From contig CM042084.1 in the NCBI GenBank assembly GCA_023512835.1, forward strand, positions 53,671,031-53,735,030: a stretch of DNA of 64,000 nucleotides. The letters run 5' to 3'. Each line of letters begins with the position of its first letter. Position 1 is the stretch's first letter. This DNA is from Taxillus chinensis. Its lineage: Eukaryota > Streptophyta > Magnoliopsida > Santalales > Loranthaceae. This document shows, one piece after another, positions 38,908-51,059 of this stretch. Below the pieces are notes generated by a model. It was not told the origin of the DNA and ran no database searches. It was given only the letters and a program-made list of their open reading frames with translations. A program made the position numbers and the translations under genes.

Positions 38908-39948
38908 CATACTTAGAGGGTTAGGCCTAGAACTAGGATTGAGAGGTTTTCGTTTTGTTTTTATTTATTTATTATTTATCGTTTTTGTATTATGTTTGTG
39001 ATTTATACGCGTTCATACCATGTTAGTCATGCTTTACTGCTTTCCATAACTGTTGTATTCATGCATAACCCTATACTCGGGTTTGTCACAATTTAGGTTA
39101 GCAAGCTTTAGTACGATACCTTGCGCGTTGATCATTATCTGCAATAGGGCCTCAGACTCCTCACTCAAGCTTGTGGTTCTTTTATGGCTCATCCTTTTAA
39201 GACCCCCATCCGATAAATACAATGGTGCACGGAGCCCTCTACAAAGAAAGTTTGGAAACCAACGAATAAGATAGGCTCAAGAATAAGCCCACATATTGTT
39301 TGCCTATTCTAGCCTTCCCTTTAAAGGATAGGTTCATCATTTGTGTACTGACCTTATCATGTGGTAAATTTTATATGTAAATATCTCATATATTGTTTTT
39401 CTTTCTACCTTTATCTTATTATTAGTATATACTGTTTTACTTATCTCATACAACTATTCATAATTTTATTATCCTTTTGTGCTAACTCTGTCCTACTAGA
39501 AAATAACATCACTTTGTTACTTACCATATGTTCATTTCTTGTTATTAACATCCAACATGGGCCCATATAGGACACATGTTCTGTTCCATTCCACCCCACA
39601 CACGCTCTTTGGTCACATAGACCATCTCGGTACTAGGTGTCCATTCATTTCCCACTTAACATGCAACATTATTCCACATCAATCCATAGGTACCTGAGAG
39701 GTGCACTCTCATTCATACATTCACAACAATTTGCCCTCATGCATTGCATCACGTAGACATGTAGATCCATGTATACATGTTTATTCACTCACATGTTCAT
39801 GCATACATTCATGTCAAAAAAACAAACAAGCAAAATATAAGAGAAAAAAATAAAAATAAAAATGAGAGCTTACCGCAGTCCACTTCGCCACAACCAAGAT
39901 TGCACACCGATACAACCTCAATCCCGACAACAACAACTATCCACTTCA
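38908..39948 (+). other. Leader of the Tat-like element
   Basis: AT-rich leader between primer site and gag. No conserved coding segment. The open frames at 39053-39274 and 39361-39570 are probably chance. Confidence 0.45.
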
Positions 39949-41500
39949 ATGGCAGAACAAATAGAAAACAGATTTGCTAGTCCGGAGCAAAGCCAACAAG
40001 AACTACAAAATCAAATGAAGGCCATGATGGAGATGTTAACCAAGATGGCATCAGACAAAGATAGGGGTCCCACGGAGATGGCCACTGACCAGTCCCCAAG
40101 GCAAACACAAGAGGCAGCACTGCCTCTCCATTTCATACTAGTACCACCACAGGAGTTCAATCCATCCAACATGAACCCCGGGTCTTCTCATCAAGTCCAA
40201 TTTAATCACCTGCTCCAACCAACATGGCCGAAGCGATGGGACTTCATATACCTCAGGAGGGCGATTAGTCAAGTCAATGAAGAAGCTCGAGGAAAGACTC
40301 AAAGCAGTTGAAGGAACAGAAGCTTATGGGATGATCAGTCCCCAAGATTTGTGCCTGGTGCCCGGAATCATTCTGCCACCAAAATTCAAGGTACCGGACT
40401 TCAAAAAGTTTAATGGGTCCTAATGCCCAAAAACGCACCTTACTATGTATTGTCAGAAGATGACTGCTCATGTTAATGATGACAAGCTCCTCATGCATTG
40501 TTTCCAAAAAAGCTTGAGTGGGGCACCACTTCAATGGTACATTCAGCTGGAGGGAAGTCATATTAAGACTTGGAGAGACCACGCAACAGCTTTCCTCACA
40601 CAATACAAACACATCACGGAATTGGAGCTGGACAGGTTGGCGTTGCTAGCCTTTGAGAAAAGAGTTACTGAAAGCATTAAAGTCTATGCTAGAAGATGGA
40701 GGGAGGCAGCTACAGAAGTCTAAATGAAAGGGAGTTGACCACAATGTTTATCAAAACTTTGAAAGGGGTATACTATGAAAAGCTTATAGGTAACGTATCC
40801 AGAAACTTCTCAAATCTAGTGGCTTCAAGGGAATGTATTAAAGACGGTGTAAAAGAAGGGAAGCTTCATGGTGATACGTCAAACATATCTAAGAAGTCTA
40901 CATAGACGGGAAAAAAGAAAGAACTAGATGTCCACTCAATTTGGCAAAGCACTCCTTTATATCAATTCAACTTCGAGACATATCCCGGTTTGTATCCCAC
41001 ACCTGGATCCTATGCGGGGCCACCCCTAATGACAGCCTATGCAATGCCGACACCTCTATACTTAGAATATCGACCACAAGGGGAAGCTCCTTATAGTCTT
41101 CCAACAAACCCAACTCCAACCATGCAACCAGAATCCCAACAAGCCCTTGTCACCGAGCCAAACCACCAATAGACCCAGGCAAGAATTCGATAGGATCCCT
41201 ATAACCTATCTTGAGCTATATCCACGACTCCTAGAAGCTAGAATGGTCACTCCAATTCCAGGTAATAGAAGTGAAACAACCACCTCTTGCATGGTACAAG
41301 TCGGAGGCCCGATGTGTCTATCATAGCAATGGAGTGGGACACGACCTTGAAAATTGTTTTGCCCTCAAGAAAGTTGTCCAATAGTTAGTAAGGGCAAAGT
41401 GGCTGGACTTTTCAAAACCATCCGATGAACCAAGTGTTGACTCAAACCCATTTCCGGAACATCCAAGCCGGAAACAATGGAACCACAGAAAAAAATAGCC
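39949..41500 (+). pseudogene. Tat-like gag, frameshifted
   Basis: Starts MAEQIENRFASPEQSQQELQ at 39949 with a coiled-coil-like Gln/Met/Lys-rich helix. After a frame change at about 40312 it continues with PPKFKVPDFKKFNGS, LTMYCQKMTAHVNDDKLLMH, CFQKSLSGAPLQWYIQLEGS, IKTWRDHATAFLTQYKH and RRWREAATEV, the order of the capsid domain in Tat/Ogre gag. Another shift leads to ELTTMFIKTLKGVYYEKLIG. A Pro-rich linker follows (40990-41172), then CVYHSNGVGHDLENCFALK at about 41311-41370, a CCHC-like knuckle. In-frame stops show decay. Confidence 0.8.
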
Positions 41501-43099
41501 AGGTTTATGATATTGTGAGAAAACTCTCCTGGGGATGTGGCAATTCTTTGTTGTTTTGTGTGTGTTCATAAGAGTAATCACTCTTGTTTGGTTTTATTAA
41601 GTTTATGTTACCTGCAATTTTTGTATGCAATGTTTGTCACTACTTATTTATTCTTTTAGCATGGGTAGTAAGTCCAAACCAGGGCATATCAAGCCAAGGA
41701 AAGCTAAGCCATTTCTGTTCCACCTCAAACTCCAAACATATCGAAGAGTATGTCGGCATGAAATACAACGAAACTATCCCTATGTCAAACTAGGGCACGA
41801 CAAAGTTCCTTCCATCATTGAAAGTTCCTTCTTGTACACTTTGAGAAAGACTTTGATTGTTTAAAATGGAGAGAGACCATCTTTCACTACCTCGTGGTAC
41901 TACCCTCGATAGCCCTTTTGAGCCCGACTAAAATTCTTCTTGTATATATAACCTAATCCATAGTTCACCCCACATTGGGGTCAGTTATGAATGTAAACAT
42001 TCCACACATGGGCAATTATCAAGTAAAAACAAAAAAATGAAAGAAAAAAGAAATATTCTGAATATCATAATCCCACATTGGGACAATTTTGTGAAATCCC
42101 CTGACACTGGGGGCAGTGGTAGGAAAAATTATTTAATCAATAGTAATGCCCCACATCGAGCCAATTTTTCGACAAACAAAAAGGAGAGTCTTGTTTAAAC
42201 TATGGATCACAACCAGCCTAAAATAGGTTTGAGCCTATTATATCCCTTTCTTGATAAACATAGTAGCCCAGCCTATGTTACAGTCCTAAGAAAGTCCTCT
42301 CGCAGTAAATGATCAAAGTTATTTCTCATATGCTCAATTCGGAATAGCGTTACAGAGATCAAGGATGCAAGGCGGACTTGATGATAACCCGTAAGGGCAT
42401 CAAAGGTAAAATACAAAACCACTTACAAGGTAGAAGGAACAACAAGCAGAAAATAAGGTTGGCTTAGTAAAAACCCAAAAAGGGCACTAAGAGCAAAAGT
42501 CAAAGTCACAAAAGGAAAGTCAAGCACTCTAGGCTCGAGAGCAGCCAACATCGAGCCTCAAAACTGACACACGCAAGCACCCTAATACCAAGCTCAACAA
42601 ATTCTTTCAAATCAAGTCCCTACACCAAAATGCACAAAGATAATCCAACCGGCAAGCGAAGCTTTAATAAGTCCCTAAACCTCGAAGTAAACAATAAGAT
42701 AATATCTTCAACCTAGCCACAAGCACCAACCCAAACCATCAGAATTCTCATTTAGCTCAGTCACCTGAGCTCTCCTACCCTCCAATATAAATGCAAGACC
42801 AAGCTATACCAAGATACCCCAAACACTATTACCTCTAGAAGAAAAAGATAACAAGTTGTGACTGTCTAGATAACTGCCGCAAGAGAATGTTGCCTTCAAA
42901 AATCAAGCAAGTTTCCCCCAGCAGGCCAAACTTCGAGAGAGCTACTAGATCATTTCCCTTGTCCAAAAAGTATCCCAGCACCACCAGCGGGTTAAGCTCC
43001 CTTAACAAATTATGCAAGCATTATATAGCATTACATAACCATGCATTCATGCAAGCATCGAGATGCTATATGTCATTACATTGTGAATGAATACACCCT
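41500..43099 (+). other. Post-gag interior of the Tat-like element, no pol detected
   Basis: Looked at for DTGA/DSGA protease, FxDD RT, RNaseH and integrase motifs; none is legible. The sequence includes several CCCACATTGGG-type lines (about 41970, 42070, 42150) that repeat a short motif roughly every 90-100 bases. Some of this may be secondary insertions. Confidence 0.5.
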
Positions 43100-44575
43100 G
43101 TTGGATCCCATTTTGTCCAGGTTAGACATACTAACCCCATTTTTATATACTTGTCTGGCAATGCCATATACCTTGTTGAACATGTCCTTAAGGATTTCCC
43201 ACTACCATAGAATGGTTTGGAGTTGATGTTAACCCTAATTTGCACAAGATGGATACACTGACACGAGCAAAGAAGCCCAAAATTGATAACCTCTATTGTG
43301 AGCCCCTAAAGTTCCCCAAGACCAACACCAAGTGATAGAGGATGAAATTTGGAGATTAACGCACTTAACCGAGCTCTATTCTGATGTAAAACGAAAAAGT
43401 TATGGCCAAGACAATATGCGTCGGAAAAAGTCAAACTTAGACAATCAATGCCCCTAGTCAAAAGACCCGGAAATGTGATCATGCGAGATTCTCCAAAATA
43501 ACTATTTAGGCGAATACGGGACTTCCCAAACAATCCCCCAAAGTTCGTCTATTTTGGTATTTTGGGTAAGGGTAAAAAGGTAATCAAAAGTTGAAAAAAA
43601 ATGATCAAGTCTAGAGCATCATGGTCAAATCCGGGACATCTCTAGTTCGGACTAAGCTTCCACGACACGGAGTAAGGATCTAAGCCTTCCATTGATCCAG
43701 ACTAAGCTTCCACTAACACGGAGTAAGGATCCGAGCCTTCATTGATCCGGACTAAGCTTCCACTGACATGGAGTAAGAATCCGAACCTTCCATTGATCCG
43801 GACTAAGCCTCCACTGATACGGAGTATGGATCCGAGCCTTTTATTGATCCGGATTAAGCTTCAATCATTCGGAATCAACTAGAATAGCCTTCCATTGATC
43901 CGAATCCGAGTCTCCACTGACCTTGACCCTACCAACCTTTGACCTTCGCTGATTGGCCTATCCACAGGCTCGTTCACTCTTTCTTCACGGGATGTGTTTG
44001 TATTAGCTGTGCAGATGCTTTTCAATGCCTGTCGGTCACATGTACTCATATGAAACCAAAAGGGTAATCATAGGTCATTAGTCCACCCGACATCAGATGA
44101 AATCCAGAAATAAAAATGTTGGCATGAATAATACATCAATAAATGCAGCAACAATGAGGCTACGTCCAAAGGCATTAAAAAGGAGGTTCTTTCCCTCGCG
44201 CAAAAGATTACGCCCAAGCTCTTTTCCTTTGCACAGACTTACACCCAAAGACTTATGCTCAGAGACGATGCCTAAGTTTACACTTAAGAACACCCAGAGT
44301 TTTTATGCCCAAGAGTTAAGCCCAATTTGTTTTTTCTTACGAGCCTTTCCAAAAACCACCCCCTTTCCAACTCCTCTTTCCCAAATATCCCGCTCCAGCT
44401 CTCTTTTTTCCAGCAAAAGAAAAACACAAAAACAACTCCAATTCTATCCCCCACTCTTTTCTACGTTTCCATCACAAAAATAAAAACAAAAAAAACCAAT
44501 TCCTTTTCATTTGCAAATTCAGTTTGAGTTTGACAAATCTCACCTTTTAGATTTGTTGGTTTTATTTTCAAGGCG
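43100..44575 (+). repeat. 3' LTR of the Tat-like element
   Basis: Colinear with 36948-38887 but shorter, with fewer 51-base units (about 43643-43880). The shared block GAATAATACATCAATAAATG is at about 44125. The right end is assigned near AAGGCGACTTACT at about 44572 by position only. Confidence 0.65.
43643..43880 (+). repeat. 51-base tandem array (3' LTR), about four to five copies
   Basis: Same unit as the array at 37501: TGATCCGGACTAAGC..CCAC, then GAGTAAGGATCCGAGCCTT. The terminal 20-base units of the 5' LTR array are almost absent here. Confidence 0.85.
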
Positions 44576-45799
44576 ACTTACTATTGATGCAGACAAAATA
44601 GTTCAAACGGATAGCCGAAGTTGAAGCCCAAAGTCGGTTTAATTAATTTATATTTCTTTATTTATTACATTTAGTTTATTTATATGTAGACTCAATGTAA
44701 TGCTTAGTATTTTCCTATTTTTTTGTCATCAGTATATGTTATATTTTCCTTTTTATGTTGTATGATGTAATATGTATAGTATAGTAAAGACAAAACAAAA
44801 AAAGAGAGCAAAGAAACAAAAAAAGAAGATTAAAAAAAATATATTATTTAATTTGTGAATATCACAATCATACACATAATTTTATATGTTATTTTTTTAA
44901 CGTAATTTTATCCTTCCAAACCAAAAAAACACATTTTCAAAAAAAAAACATATTTGCTATATTATGTTATTTTAAAATCATTTATGTACACTACTTACAA
45001 TTAATTAATAATAATTATATTACTAGAATACACATAATAATTAAATAATAAAATAATAATTATTTAAAAGATATTTATTTATTTGCAAAGACAAATAAAC
45101 ACAAGCTTTATACAAATATCCTAAATTCGAATTTTGATTATTTAAAATTAAAATAATTAATATAAAATTTTAAAATCGCTTAAAACTTTTAAAATTTAAA
45201 TAGATTTTATAATTTAAAAATAGAATTTTTTATTTTTTGTAAGCTTGTATTTAATATTTTTAAATATATTTTAAATTCATTATTATTTTATTTTAAAACC
45301 ATTATACACACCACTACGTACTAACTAATTGTAAATTCTACAATGTATAAATAATTTTAGAATAACGGAATACTAATTTTTAATTTTTTAACTTCTTTTA
45401 ACAATCTTTTCTTAAAAACCACTTTCATACTGAAATACACAACGTGCCAGGAAAGATGAAAATACAGTTAAACTTCGTAACAGCGATTTCGGCGAATTCA
45501 ATTTTACATTCCGTGATATAGCCCGATCAAATTTTGAAGACGATAAAAATAAAATCGCGAAATCAGGAAAAGAAAAAAAAATCACTTTTTACACATTCAC
45601 CACCAAAACACAGAATAAAATGTTTTTGAGATCAGTGCAACATGCTATACCAGCAACATATCCCATATATAAGAAATCGATGGCACGAGCACACAACCTA
45701 ACACCTTAATGCATTGCTTATCACACAAAAATTCAAACTCGAGTTAAAAATCAGTATTGCATATCATATTTTGTTTGGGTTTTCAGTTATCATCCTTGG
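44576..45799. other. AT-rich intergenic sequence and MOB1 3' flank
   Basis: Very AT-rich (44650-45420), no domain or RNA gene recognised. The MOB1 3' untranslated region must extend leftwards from 45799; its end is not identifiable. The two host genes converge on the 32.2-45.8 kb interval. Confidence 0.5.
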
Positions 45800-45874
45800 T
45801 CAATAGGGAACTATAATGGATTCAATGAGCTCTTGAAGCGGAGCTAGCTCTTTCTTGTCAATCAGCACAAATTC
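45800..45874 (-). CDS. MOB1: MOB1 last exon with stop
   Basis: 25 codons including TGA, acceptor GGTGCAG. Encodes [20 protein letters not shown] and IVPY, the canonical MOB1 C terminus. Confidence 0.95.
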   Translation of the reverse strand, partial: EFVLIDKKELAPLQELIESIIVPY

Positions 45875-48800
45875 CTGCACCCGAAAAATTAGAATCAAGC
45901 CCACAGTAAATTTTAAGAGCGCCCCGCATGAAATGATACAATCAATGCATCATTGCTTAATTATCAGGAGAACAGACCAAAAGCAAGAGTCCCAATTCCG
46001 GAACACCAAAAACCCTGATGCTCATTCTTCATCAATGCTCATACAACAAATTTAAGCATCACAAATCCTATTCAAATTTCTTCACAGCACATAATAGATA
46101 CCTTAAGCTAACTCTATCATAAATTTACAATTTCCATTTTAAAAAATGTATACATACTCCAAATAATGCTCATCCAAAGCAAATCAGCTGTACTTATACA
46201 TCCAAAGCAAATTGACTACATAAAAATGCAATTCACTTGAACATGCTATTTCCAGCAAATGAATATATGGCATACAAGGTTGTAAACAGATTTGACGAAA
46301 ATAAAAAAGTCAGGCCATATAGTTGTAAAATATGCGAACTGTATACATGTAACAGCTTACCAAATGTTTGAAGAAAATAAAAATTAATGCAAGTTGGGAA
46401 TCATGTGAAGATAACTTACACAGGTGAACAAAATGAAATGTTTGAAGCAAGTGTTTAAATGGGCCTCCTCTTTCAGGCTTACAATCTTTTGAAAATGAGA
46501 GTGGTAAATGTGAGCATATACACGGAACAGGCGTTTGAATATAGTCTTCACAATTTCTTTAAAGTTGGGAGGAAATGGTGCACCTACAAAATTTAATAGA
46601 AAAATATTGGACATATTAGATAAAGGTTAAAAGCCAGGTTCAAATTACCCTTCCCTATTAGGGCTTCTCACTCCAATGAGGCAAATGCTAATGGCAGGTT
46701 ATACCAGCCCCTCCATTAGTTTTGGAAAGATCCTGGGATTTGAACCTCTGGTCCTCGTGTTATCCTTATCTTAATGCCAAGAGTCACCTCAATTATATGG
46801 CAACGAAGAGAGATAATTACATTACTACAAGTTTAATCGATTCTTCTACTGGAGAGTATTAACTTAGACATTATACCAAGGAATAAATGTAATGAGACAA
46901 AATTGTATTACCTAACTTTTGAGGAAATATAGATTCATTGTCCAGCTGAGATTCAATCCAGTCCATCAAGTACTCAACATATTTTGGAGCTGAAACTTCT
47001 ATAGGTTTCTTAATCTGGACTCCATCGGCCCATCTGTACTCATACCTGTATCATTGCATTTGCATTTGGTTAGCAACTTTATTTTTTCCCCGGAAGCTGT
47101 TAATAGCAATTTTTATAATTTTTGCAATATCAGGCGACTAATAACTACTGTCTCCTGTCATTGGCTGACTTTTCAACAAAAGTTTTCAAAAAAAATAATT
47201 TTCCCATGTTACCCCAAATTATCTCCATTTATTATTCTAAGAAAACAATAAAACATCATTTATCATCACTATGCAAACATTAAATAAACTAAATTAAAAA
47301 TGAGCAATACCAAAATAGCAGAGAATGGTATATAATAAAATAAAAAAGGCGCTGCTAGGTACAACCAACGTTACAGCATCTTTGTATTTCCGGTTGACGT
47401 GAAATAAATAATATCAACATCTTTTGTCACACATTAACGTGTTTTCGAATCATCACTCGAATATAATGTCGAGCAGGAGCTGAAGCAGGGACTCGAGTAG
47501 AGACTCGAGCACATACAACATCGAGCAAGAGGCTTGAACTCCAATCCCGTTTGCGGCTTTCATGTCAACAATGCTCGAGCCTCAAGCTAGAGCAAGCCTC
47601 GAACAGGCATCGAGGAAGACCCTCATGGCAACAGCGCCAAAGATAATGCTCTAACAAGCCTCGAGCAGGCATCGAGCAATTCTCCCACGTCCAAATGTAC
47701 GGATTTCTAGATTCCGTGAACTAAAATTTCCGTTTGAAACTTTAAATGGTAATATTTTTGCGCACAGTAGACCAGATCATCTTGGACCCATATTTTTTTA
47801 TTTGTATGTATTGACAAGACGTACACTTTTTAAACTCCCACAAAGGATTTACTGCTCAGAATTCAAAAAAATACTCTTTTGCCTCCAATTTCAAATTTTA
47901 TGTCAGGCTCTCTCTCCAGTCCAAATGTGTTAAATTTTATATTTATCTATGTTTGATTATAGATGTTATTTCTTTTATTTATATTGGGATGGACATATAT
48001 ATCCTCATATATGATTGTTCAAGTAACAAATTAAAATAGCACCATAATATAATCTATATCTGTGCTTTAACACTGGTGCGGGTATAATAATTCATTTACC
48101 TGGTCTTTGATAGTAAGGAGGATTTGAGGACATGACAGGATTTTTTAGAAAAATCTTGGATTTAAGACTGAATGAGTAGGCCAAAAAATATAAGTTATAA
48201 TGTTTCAGAAACTACACATTCCACAAAGCAATAGCCAAGCCAAAAGAGAAATTGTTCACCCCTTCAAAGGAGGCCTTAAAGGAAGTTATTAGGTCACCAA
48301 AAACATACAAGCAAGAACTTTTAAGTTAAAACTCATGATAACTTTTAAGTTATTTTTTAGGTCTATTCATAGTTTTTTTATTGTTACGTTGAAATTGACC
48401 AAATCTTTAGGAGAAATTTATTTAATCATGTTTAGGAAAACCAAACCCCAATTAGGAAGACCAATTAAATTTATACAGCAAAACTAAAGAAATCATTTTA
48501 CTGAACCATACTTGGGGCCTGCAGTCATTGTAGGACAATTCTCAGTTGTACAAAACTCCGTCAGAGTACCATAGAGAAGATTCACTTGGTTGAAGAAATC
48601 CACAGCTGCAAATTGAAAATTGGGAAACCTTAATTCAGTTTCAAATTCCAAAGAAGTCTTCATCATTGCAGAAAAACCATGCGAAAGAAATATTTACTAT
48701 GTGAAATATGTAGGGCCTAAAAACAATCTGATTTACGTAATAGCTTGAAAATAAAGTTTGTGAAGAGAAAGGGAATTACTGTTCACTGCGAGCCACTCAT

Positions 48801-48888
48801 TGGCATCCTCTCCCGGAGGAAGTCTAACTGCTTCCCTAAGGTTGCCACTACCCAGGGTTGCATCAATATGCTTTCTCAGTTGAGCCCC
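45800..48888 (-). CDS. MOB1: MOB1-type kinase activator (five exons; first exon outside window)
   Basis: MOB1 proteins are zinc-containing co-activators of NDR/LATS-type kinases in the Hippo-like pathway and act in cell division and growth in plants. Exons on the - strand: 48888-48780, 48605-48512, 47045-46912, 46583-46420, 45874-45800. They join in frame to 191 residues plus stop with GT-AG borders throughout. The sequence starts [20 protein letters not shown] and ends [12 protein letters not shown]. Zinc ligands are visible: Cys in EFC and ENC (exon 48605-48512) and His in AHIYHSHF. Plant MOB1 proteins are usually about 215 residues; the missing 24 correspond to the small first exon (MSLFGL... 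type), which was not found up to 64000. The visible coding sequence has no lesion. Confidence 0.93.
46420..46583 (-). CDS. MOB1: MOB1 exon 5
   Basis: 164 bases, acceptor TTTTGTAG and strong donor GTAAGT. Encodes [20 protein letters not shown], then [20 protein letters not shown] and LFTC. His residues of AHIYHSH complete the zinc site. Confidence 0.95.
46912..47045 (-). CDS. MOB1: MOB1 exon 4
   Basis: 134 bases, acceptor TGATACAG and donor GTAATA. Encodes [38 protein letters not shown] and IFPQKL. Confidence 0.94.
47046..48511 (-). other. MOB1 intron 3, with a TCGAG-rich repeat-like block
   Basis: 1466-base intron. 47340-47850 is less AT-rich than its flanks and includes about eight TCGAG motifs between 47469 and 47676 (CTCGAGCA and ATCGAGCA contexts). 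It looks like an inserted LTR fragment, but no ends, duplication or domain could be assigned. Confidence 0.45.
48512..48605 (-). CDS. MOB1: MOB1 exon 3
   Basis: 94 bases, acceptor TTTGCAG and donor GTATGG. Encodes [20 protein letters not shown], then NCPTMTAGP. Carries the two zinc-ligand cysteines. Confidence 0.93.
48780..48888 (-). CDS. MOB1: MOB1 exon 2
   Basis: 109 bases, phase 0 start, acceptor AATACAG and donor GTAATT. Encodes [20 protein letters not shown] and [11 protein letters not shown] preceding exon ending in Lys (GSK) is expected. Confidence 0.92.
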
Positions 48889-49339
48889 CTGTATTAGAAA
48901 GACAAGGAAGTTTGGGAGCTATGACACGATTTTATGCAATTGCCTTAAGATATTACTAGGTCACACACACACATGATTGATGCACGCGATTATTGGCCCC
49001 TAGTGCATTTAAAATTTAGGTGCAAAAGATTCTTGGAAGTTCAAATTTTAGTATTTTTTTAATTATAAATACTAATGTTTTTTAGAAACACAATTGGTAG
49101 CAAGCCTCAATAAAAGTATGACAGATGTTATTGGATATTATATCACTTTAGTTATTAAACATTATAATCATAAGAAAGTGAGCTTCCAACACATAAATAA
49201 GAAAACATTTTCTTTTTGCAAAAAGATTTTTTAATTCCAATGCAAGCAATTTCACCTCTTATTATGAAATAGGAATGCCCTCAACTGTCTTGTTAACCAT
49301 TACTCTGATTTTGAAGGCCAATAGAATAGGACTGAAATT
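48889..49339 (-). other. MOB1 intron 1, proximal part
   Basis: AT-rich intronic sequence with no element recognised. A short ACACACACAC run lies at 48963-48972. Confidence 0.45.
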
Positions 49340-49975
49340 TTATGATGTTATCCGTAATTTTTTCTTTTCCCATCTCCCACCCTCCCCTCAACTCCTCTCC
49401 TTGGCGTTGGTGCTATCTCTGGATGGAGCTTAAGATCACATCTATTCAATGGTATAGACTTCCTAAAAGCCGCCCATCTAGATCATCCTATACTTCTCTG
49501 GCCTTTCTCTTTAATCCTGTAATTCTTGTTGTTCTCTCACCAATAGGGATGCCCAAGGGTTGATAACCATAACTTTTTTTAACCATCCCCCACCGTCCAC
49601 AGAGTGCCCACATCTTGGGTAAGTTTTAAAGGTTACATTTTATTTCAGCAATGTTTTCCCAAAGGTCACCCATCCCAAATTTTCTCTAGCCCGAATCTCT
49701 TTAGTCATGTGGTTCTATTGTCTTGCTCACCAAAAGGGGTATCCAAGGGGTGATAACTGTAATTTTCTTATTTTTTTTACACATTCCCCACCATCCCTCC
49801 GAGCCCTCCATCTACGCGTGGCGCTATCTTAAGCGAGGTTTAAGAGTTGCATTTTATTCCAATAATGCCTTTTTAAAAGTCACTCATCCAAATATTCCTT
49901 TGGCCTCAACCTCTGTTAATCCTGTGATTCTTGTGTCTCTCACCAATAAGGATACTTTGATAATTGTTTTTGAAG
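49340..49975. repeat. About 190-215-base tandem repeat, three diverged copies
   Basis: Copies begin near 49347, 49563 and 49752 with a (T/A)ACCGTAATTTTTT-type line, followed by CCCACC, CATCT, a TTTAATCCTGT(A/G)ATTCTTGT-type block and CTCACCAATA(G/A)GGAT. The third copy ends in TTTTTGAAGG at about 49975. Divergence suggests an old array. It lies in MOB1 intron 1 or upstream sequence. Confidence 0.7.
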
Positions 49976-50849
49976 GTGAAAAAATTATTTTATTAAACGT
50001 AATTCAAAATAAGTCAAAATAAATTCGGCCAAACTAGGGATAGACCCCCAAGGGCCAAAATAAAACCGACAAAGTACCTCAAGGTTCTTAGTAAAAACCT
50101 CCTAAAAAATAGCTTCCCAAGTGCAATCTTTGCCTTACATAAAATTAAAACCAACTTGAGACTAAGATACAACACTAAATCACTCAACAGGAAAACAAGA
50201 AAAGGTAACCCGCCAATGTTCCAAAGCACGTGAAGTCCTGAGGAAATCTACACACTCCAAGACAAACATAGATTTGAAAAAGAATAAGGATACATAAATT
50301 TGTTCATCGAACCATTAATGGAGTGATGGACACTTTCTCAAATATCCTGTAACCATAACAAAGGAAAACAAAAACTAGGCAACTAATTGGGTGGTCAGCC
50401 GCCCACAAAGCACATATAACCATAAAATTTTAAAAAAAAAAATTAAATACAACTCACTCCCTACTCTACCCAAAACCCTTTTACCCTACCTACTCACAAG
50501 GTTTGAAAGTAAGACCTCTAAAAAAGATGGGACTCATATAACTGGAATAATTTAAAAAAAAAAATTACTCACTCACTACTCTACCTAAAATCCTCATACT
50601 CCTAACCCATAGTGCTCTCAAGGTTTGAAAGCAAGTTTATCAAATATGGGGTTGCATCAACCATTAAGCTACCCATAAGAGTCAACATAGGCTCTAACTT
50701 TCGAATTACATCAAACCATAGGTTCTAAAGTTAATACATGCATCAAACCCTAACTTTTGAAATGCATGCATTTATTAGATAAAAAGTTGGCATAGGCTCT
50801 ATCCGTTGTTTTGATAAATCATGAAAACTTGACAGATTGTACGGCTATC
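49976..50849. other. Intronic or intergenic sequence, none recognised
   Basis: No gene seen. Two related lines (CTACTCTACC-AAA-CC and CAAGGTTTGAAAG) recur at about 50459-50510 and 50577-50632, suggesting a small old duplication with a step of about 118 bases. Confidence 0.4.
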
Positions 50850-50960
50850 GCGACAGATTGTACGGCTATCCGATATTTAGTAGTAATGTAATACTTTATA
50901 AAAATGTATTCCTTATGCTCTCAATATGTATGTGATGTTTCTCTAATACCATTGTTAACG
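50850..50960 (+). repeat. 5' LTR of the deletion-derivative copia
   Basis: Matches the 3' LTR from TTTAGTAGTAATG onward. Its first bases are replaced by two copies of GACAGATTGTACGGCTATC (50832-50850 and 50853-50871). Confidence 0.65.
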
Positions 50961-51059
50961 TGGTATCAAAACACACGGTTAGAGGGATGTCGCGATTCAC
51001 AACTTTCTGGCAAGTATTTTTGGAGGACGCACTTCCCTAACACAATACTCTAATGTGAC

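Larger units (their letters stand above)
36948..44575 (+). mobile_element. Tat/Ogre-like LTR element with gag but no visible pol
   Basis: Two LTRs in direct orientation start TGTTGGACCCATTTTGTCC (36948) and TGTTGGATCCCATTTTGTCC (43100). The 5' LTR ends GATGACA at 38887 and is followed by TGGCGACTCTGCTGAGGA (38890-38907), the primer-site form used by Tat-lineage elements. gag remnants occupy 39949-41500. From 41500 to 43100 no protease, RT, RNaseH or integrase signature was found in any frame. The element is therefore either non-autonomous (gag-only) or has lost pol. The right edge near 44575 is uncertain. Confidence 0.7.
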
